Below, one piece after another: positions 7,142 through 8,339 of a stretch of DNA of 8,339 bases (position 1 is the stretch's first letter; each line of letters starts with the position of its first letter). The DNA is taken from positions 1-8,339 of the forward strand of contig JAUVKG010000099.1 of the NCBI GenBank assembly GCA_030596365.1, read 5' to 3'. The translations under genes and the position numbers were made by a program. Source of the DNA: Chlamydiota bacterium. Lineage in GTDB: Bacteria; Auribacterota; UBA3054; B51-G9. Under the pieces are notes generated by a model. That model saw nothing but the letters and a program-made list of their open reading frames with translations. It had not been told where the DNA came from and searched no databases.

Positions 7142-7420
7142 ATGCAATTTGAATGGGATAAAAATAAAGATTTGGCAAACTTAAAAAAACACAGTATTTC
7201 TTTTTCCGAAGCGGCGACTGTATTTGGAGATACTTTATCCATTACTTTTTATGATCCCGACCATTCAAAACATGAGCATCGTTACATTACTATAGGAACG
7301 TCAAGATTTAATCAAATATTAGTAATTGCACACACAGATCGTGTTGATATTACAAGAATTATTAGCGCGCGAAAAGTTACACGAACAGAACGTAAATATT
7401 ATGAAAACGACACAGAATAA
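7142..7420 (+). CDS. brnT: BrnT family ribonuclease toxin
   Basis: The 92-residue protein matches the BrnT (DUF497) family over its whole length: FEWDKNKDLANLKKHSISFSEA at the start, a VFGDTLSITFYDPDHS strand and loop, RYITIGTSRFNQILVIAHT in the core and RIISARKVTRTERKYYE at the end. Family members are about 90 residues long and are RelE-like-fold ribonucleases that slow growth by cutting mRNA unless bound by the antitoxin; the protein acts in the cytoplasm. There is no good Shine-Dalgarno site, and the promoter places the transcript start at the ATG, so translation may be leaderless. The last 20 nt overlap the antitoxin gene. Length and motifs look intact. Confidence 0.93.
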   Translation: MQFEWDKNKDLANLKKHSISFSEAATVFGDTLSITFYDPDHSKHEHRYITIGTSRFNQILVIAHTDRVDITRIISARKVTRTERKYYENDTE

Positions 7421-7619
7421 AACAATTGACGATCTTCGTCCGGAATATGATTTTTCACAATTAGAAGGGAAAACCAAAGGAAAGTATGTGAAAAGTTATC
7501 AAGAATACACAAATGTAGTTTTACTTGATCCTGATGTAGCAAAAATATTTCATGATGAAGGGGCCGTTAATGAAGCATTACGAACGTTAATTAGAGTTAC
7601 ATATCCACAAACTCATTAA
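7401..7619 (+). CDS. BrnA-like antitoxin with predicted ribbon-helix-helix fold
   Basis: The 72-residue product starts at the ATG at 7401, inside the end of brnT, overlapping it by 20 nt in another frame. An open frame reaches further upstream to an ATG at 7326, but that would overlap the toxin by 95 nt and lacks antitoxin character. DDLRPEYDFSQLEG and GKYVKSYQEYTNVVLLDPDVAKIF are typical of short partners found beside BrnT. The NVVLLD strand followed by helices PDVAKIF and AVNEALRTLI fits a ribbon-helix-helix DNA-binding dimer. It should neutralise BrnT and probably binds the 7120-7135 palindrome to repress the operon. The order toxin then antitoxin is usual for this system. No Shine-Dalgarno site is seen, so translational coupling to brnT is likely. 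Standard BrnA proteins are somewhat longer, so the label is family-like rather than strict. Confidence 0.82.
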   Translation: MKTTQNKTIDDLRPEYDFSQLEGKTKGKYVKSYQEYTNVVLLDPDVAKIFHDEGAVNEALRTLIRVTYPQTH

Positions 7620-7700
7620 TTAACATTCCCGAAACTCTCCCCCGGCATGTCCACGCTTAGCACGGCACTTATGTTTATCGTTTAAGGCAAAAATAATTGA

Positions 7701-7762
7701 ACCACATCAACGAAGTAATACTCTATTCATGTTCACCATTAACAGCAGAACTATTAAGAAAA
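7701..7762 (+). repeat. Dispersed intergenic repeat R1, copy 3
   Basis: It matches copy 2 (4685-4746) at about 55 of 62 positions, and the last 32 bases are identical (from TGTTCACCATTAACAGCAGA onward). Most differences lie in the first half. As with the other copies it follows a gene or operon end, here about 80 bp after the antitoxin stop, and has the same orientation. Confidence 0.87.
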
Positions 7763-7768
7763 GAAATG

Positions 7769-7774
7769 TATAAT
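7769..7774 (+). promoter_or_regulatory. Candidate -10 box after repeat R1 copy 3
   Basis: A perfect TATAAT lies 6 nt beyond the repeat, as one does beyond copy 2. The TTAACA in the repeat (7739-7744) is 24 nt upstream, too far for a normal -35, so this would need another activator element. It could serve the gene at 7922 through a long leader, but the hairpin directly after it argues against simple read-through. Confidence 0.25.
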
Positions 7775-7798
7775 TAGGTGATTGTATTCACCTATTTT
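7775..7798 (+). terminator. Short hairpin followed by TTTT, possible weak terminator
   Basis: TAGGTGA and TCACCTA form a perfect 7-bp stem with a 6-nt loop, followed by TTTT. It lies about 155 nt after the antitoxin stop and could end the toxin-antitoxin transcript, although the T-run is short. Confidence 0.4.
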
Positions 7799-7848
7799 AG
7801 TATAAATTACGTGAATTTTATTCCTTTAATAAATAAAAATGTTTTGTA

Positions 7849-7883
7849 TTAAAATGATTCTGTCACTAAATGATTCTGTTTAT
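7849..7883 (+). repeat. Inverted-pair repeat R2, copy B
   Basis: It is 34 of 35 identical to the reverse complement of 4766-4800 and contains two direct copies of AATGATTCTGT separated by CACTA. It lies in the leader of the gene at 7922, as copy A lies in the leader of the gene at 4819, but in the opposite orientation. Confidence 0.87.
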
Positions 7884-7921
7884 AAAGAAATTAATTTTTC
7901 TGTTTAATCCGTGGGTAAAAA

Positions 7922-8339
7922 ATGAAAAAAATATTTACATTTTCAATACTACTGTTTTCTGTTATCAGCTGTTGCTGCTTTGCTTCAGAAATATCCAAAA
8001 TCAGTCTTTCTGAATTGCAGGAAAAAGCGGATTTAATTGTGCTTGCTAAAGTAATTAAAGTTGAGAAGAATAAAAATCAGGATATAGTAACAATAAAAAT
8101 AGATTCATTTCTTAAAGGGAAAACTGATGATAAAGTATTGGTTTTTACTCTTGTATCACGAGGCGGTTTAAAAGATTTTGATCCGGCATTAAAGAAAGAC
8201 GATACCGGAGTTTTCTTTTTAAAGAAAAAAGACGGGAAAATTGAAAAAGCTTATTGGGGAAGCATCGCCATTTTTCAGAAAAATAATTTTAATTTAACAA
8301 AAGATAATAATAAAATTCACCGTGACTGGAAATATGTTC
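7922..8339 (+). CDS. Exported protein with TIMP/NTR-like domain (3' partial)
   Basis: Only the first 139 residues are visible; the frame is still open at the window end. Residues 1-21 are a signal peptide. VISC (Cys17) fits a lipobox, so it may be a lipoprotein, but cleavage after CFA before Ser22 is also possible. From residue 29, SELQEKADLIVLAKVIKVEK, DSFLKGK, DTGVFFLKKKDGK and AYWGSIAIF follow the same order of motifs as residues 30-110 of the LRR protein at 5677, so the two share a homologous N-terminal domain, here without the conserved cysteines. What follows the domain cannot be seen. The Shine-Dalgarno is weak (GTGGGT). The leader holds repeat R2 and a hairpin. Confidence 0.8.
   Translation, partial: MKKIFTFSILLFSVISCCCFASEISKISLSELQEKADLIVLAKVIKVEKNKNQDIVTIKIDSFLKGKTDDKVLVFTLVSRGGLKDFDPALKKDDTGVFFLKKKDGKIEKAYWGSIAIFQKNNFNLTKDNNKIHRDWKYV

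Larger units (their letters stand above)
7620..7921. other. Intergenic region after the toxin-antitoxin pair
   Basis: This 302-bp gap has no convincing gene. It opens with a short GC-rich patch (7628-7669, about 64% GC by hand count) that stands out from its surroundings and has no clear fold. Then come repeat R1 copy 3, a TATAAT, a small hairpin (7775-7794), an AT-rich stretch and repeat R2 copy B, ending 38 nt before the next start codon. Confidence 0.8.

Noticed and set aside
7326..7400. Upstream start for the antitoxin
   Set aside because: It would overlap most of the conserved end of brnT; the first 25 residues do not look like an antitoxin, while the ATG at 7401 gives the family's usual N-terminus.
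2967..7762. R1 copies as integron attC sites
   Set aside because: The copies follow genes in one orientation, but no RYYYAAC/GTTRRRY pair or attC-like fold is seen and no integrase is present.

Overview
The window is AT-rich, and every gene reads on the + strand. It looks like a piece of a Gram-negative bacterial genome: several short-spaced or isolated genes for exported proteins, an N-terminally cut YfbK-type von Willebrand factor A (vWA) protein, a DUF4139 protein, secreted leucine-rich-repeat (LRR) and hypothetical proteins, and a BrnT/BrnA toxin-antitoxin pair. The mix of a YfbK fusion, exported proteins of a planctomycete/lentisphaere flavour and abundant intergenic repeats suggests the PVC superphylum, perhaps Lentisphaerota. 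That assignment is an inference; no rRNA or marker gene is present.

Layout: 2-2968 is the C-terminal part of a YfbK-like protein fused to about 800 residues of carboxypeptidase-regulatory-like beta-sandwich repeats; its true start lies upstream of the window. A repeat-filled gap follows (2969-3137), then a DUF4139 protein with a signal peptide (3138-4598) and a perfect AT-rich hairpin. A second repeat-filled gap (4599-4818) leads to a probable two-gene unit (4819-7095): a very AT-rich exported hypothetical protein and, 6 nt later, an exported LRR protein of noticeably higher GC. After 46 nt comes a brnTA-type operon (7142-7619) with its own promoter and palindrome. A third gap (7620-7921) separates it from an exported protein cut by the window end (7922-8339), whose N-terminal domain resembles that of the LRR protein.

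The most notable structure is outside the genes. One 50-62 bp repeat occurs three times in the same orientation, each time in the gap after a gene or operon. A second 35 bp repeat occurs twice in opposite orientations, 34 of 35 bases identical, bracketing the 3.1 kb block that holds the hypothetical, LRR and toxin-antitoxin genes. The first gap also has an array of 9-bp units that folds on itself. These look like dispersed non-coding elements of this genome, and the bracketed block may be an accessory island. No complete, clearly new multi-gene system can be shown from this sequence alone.
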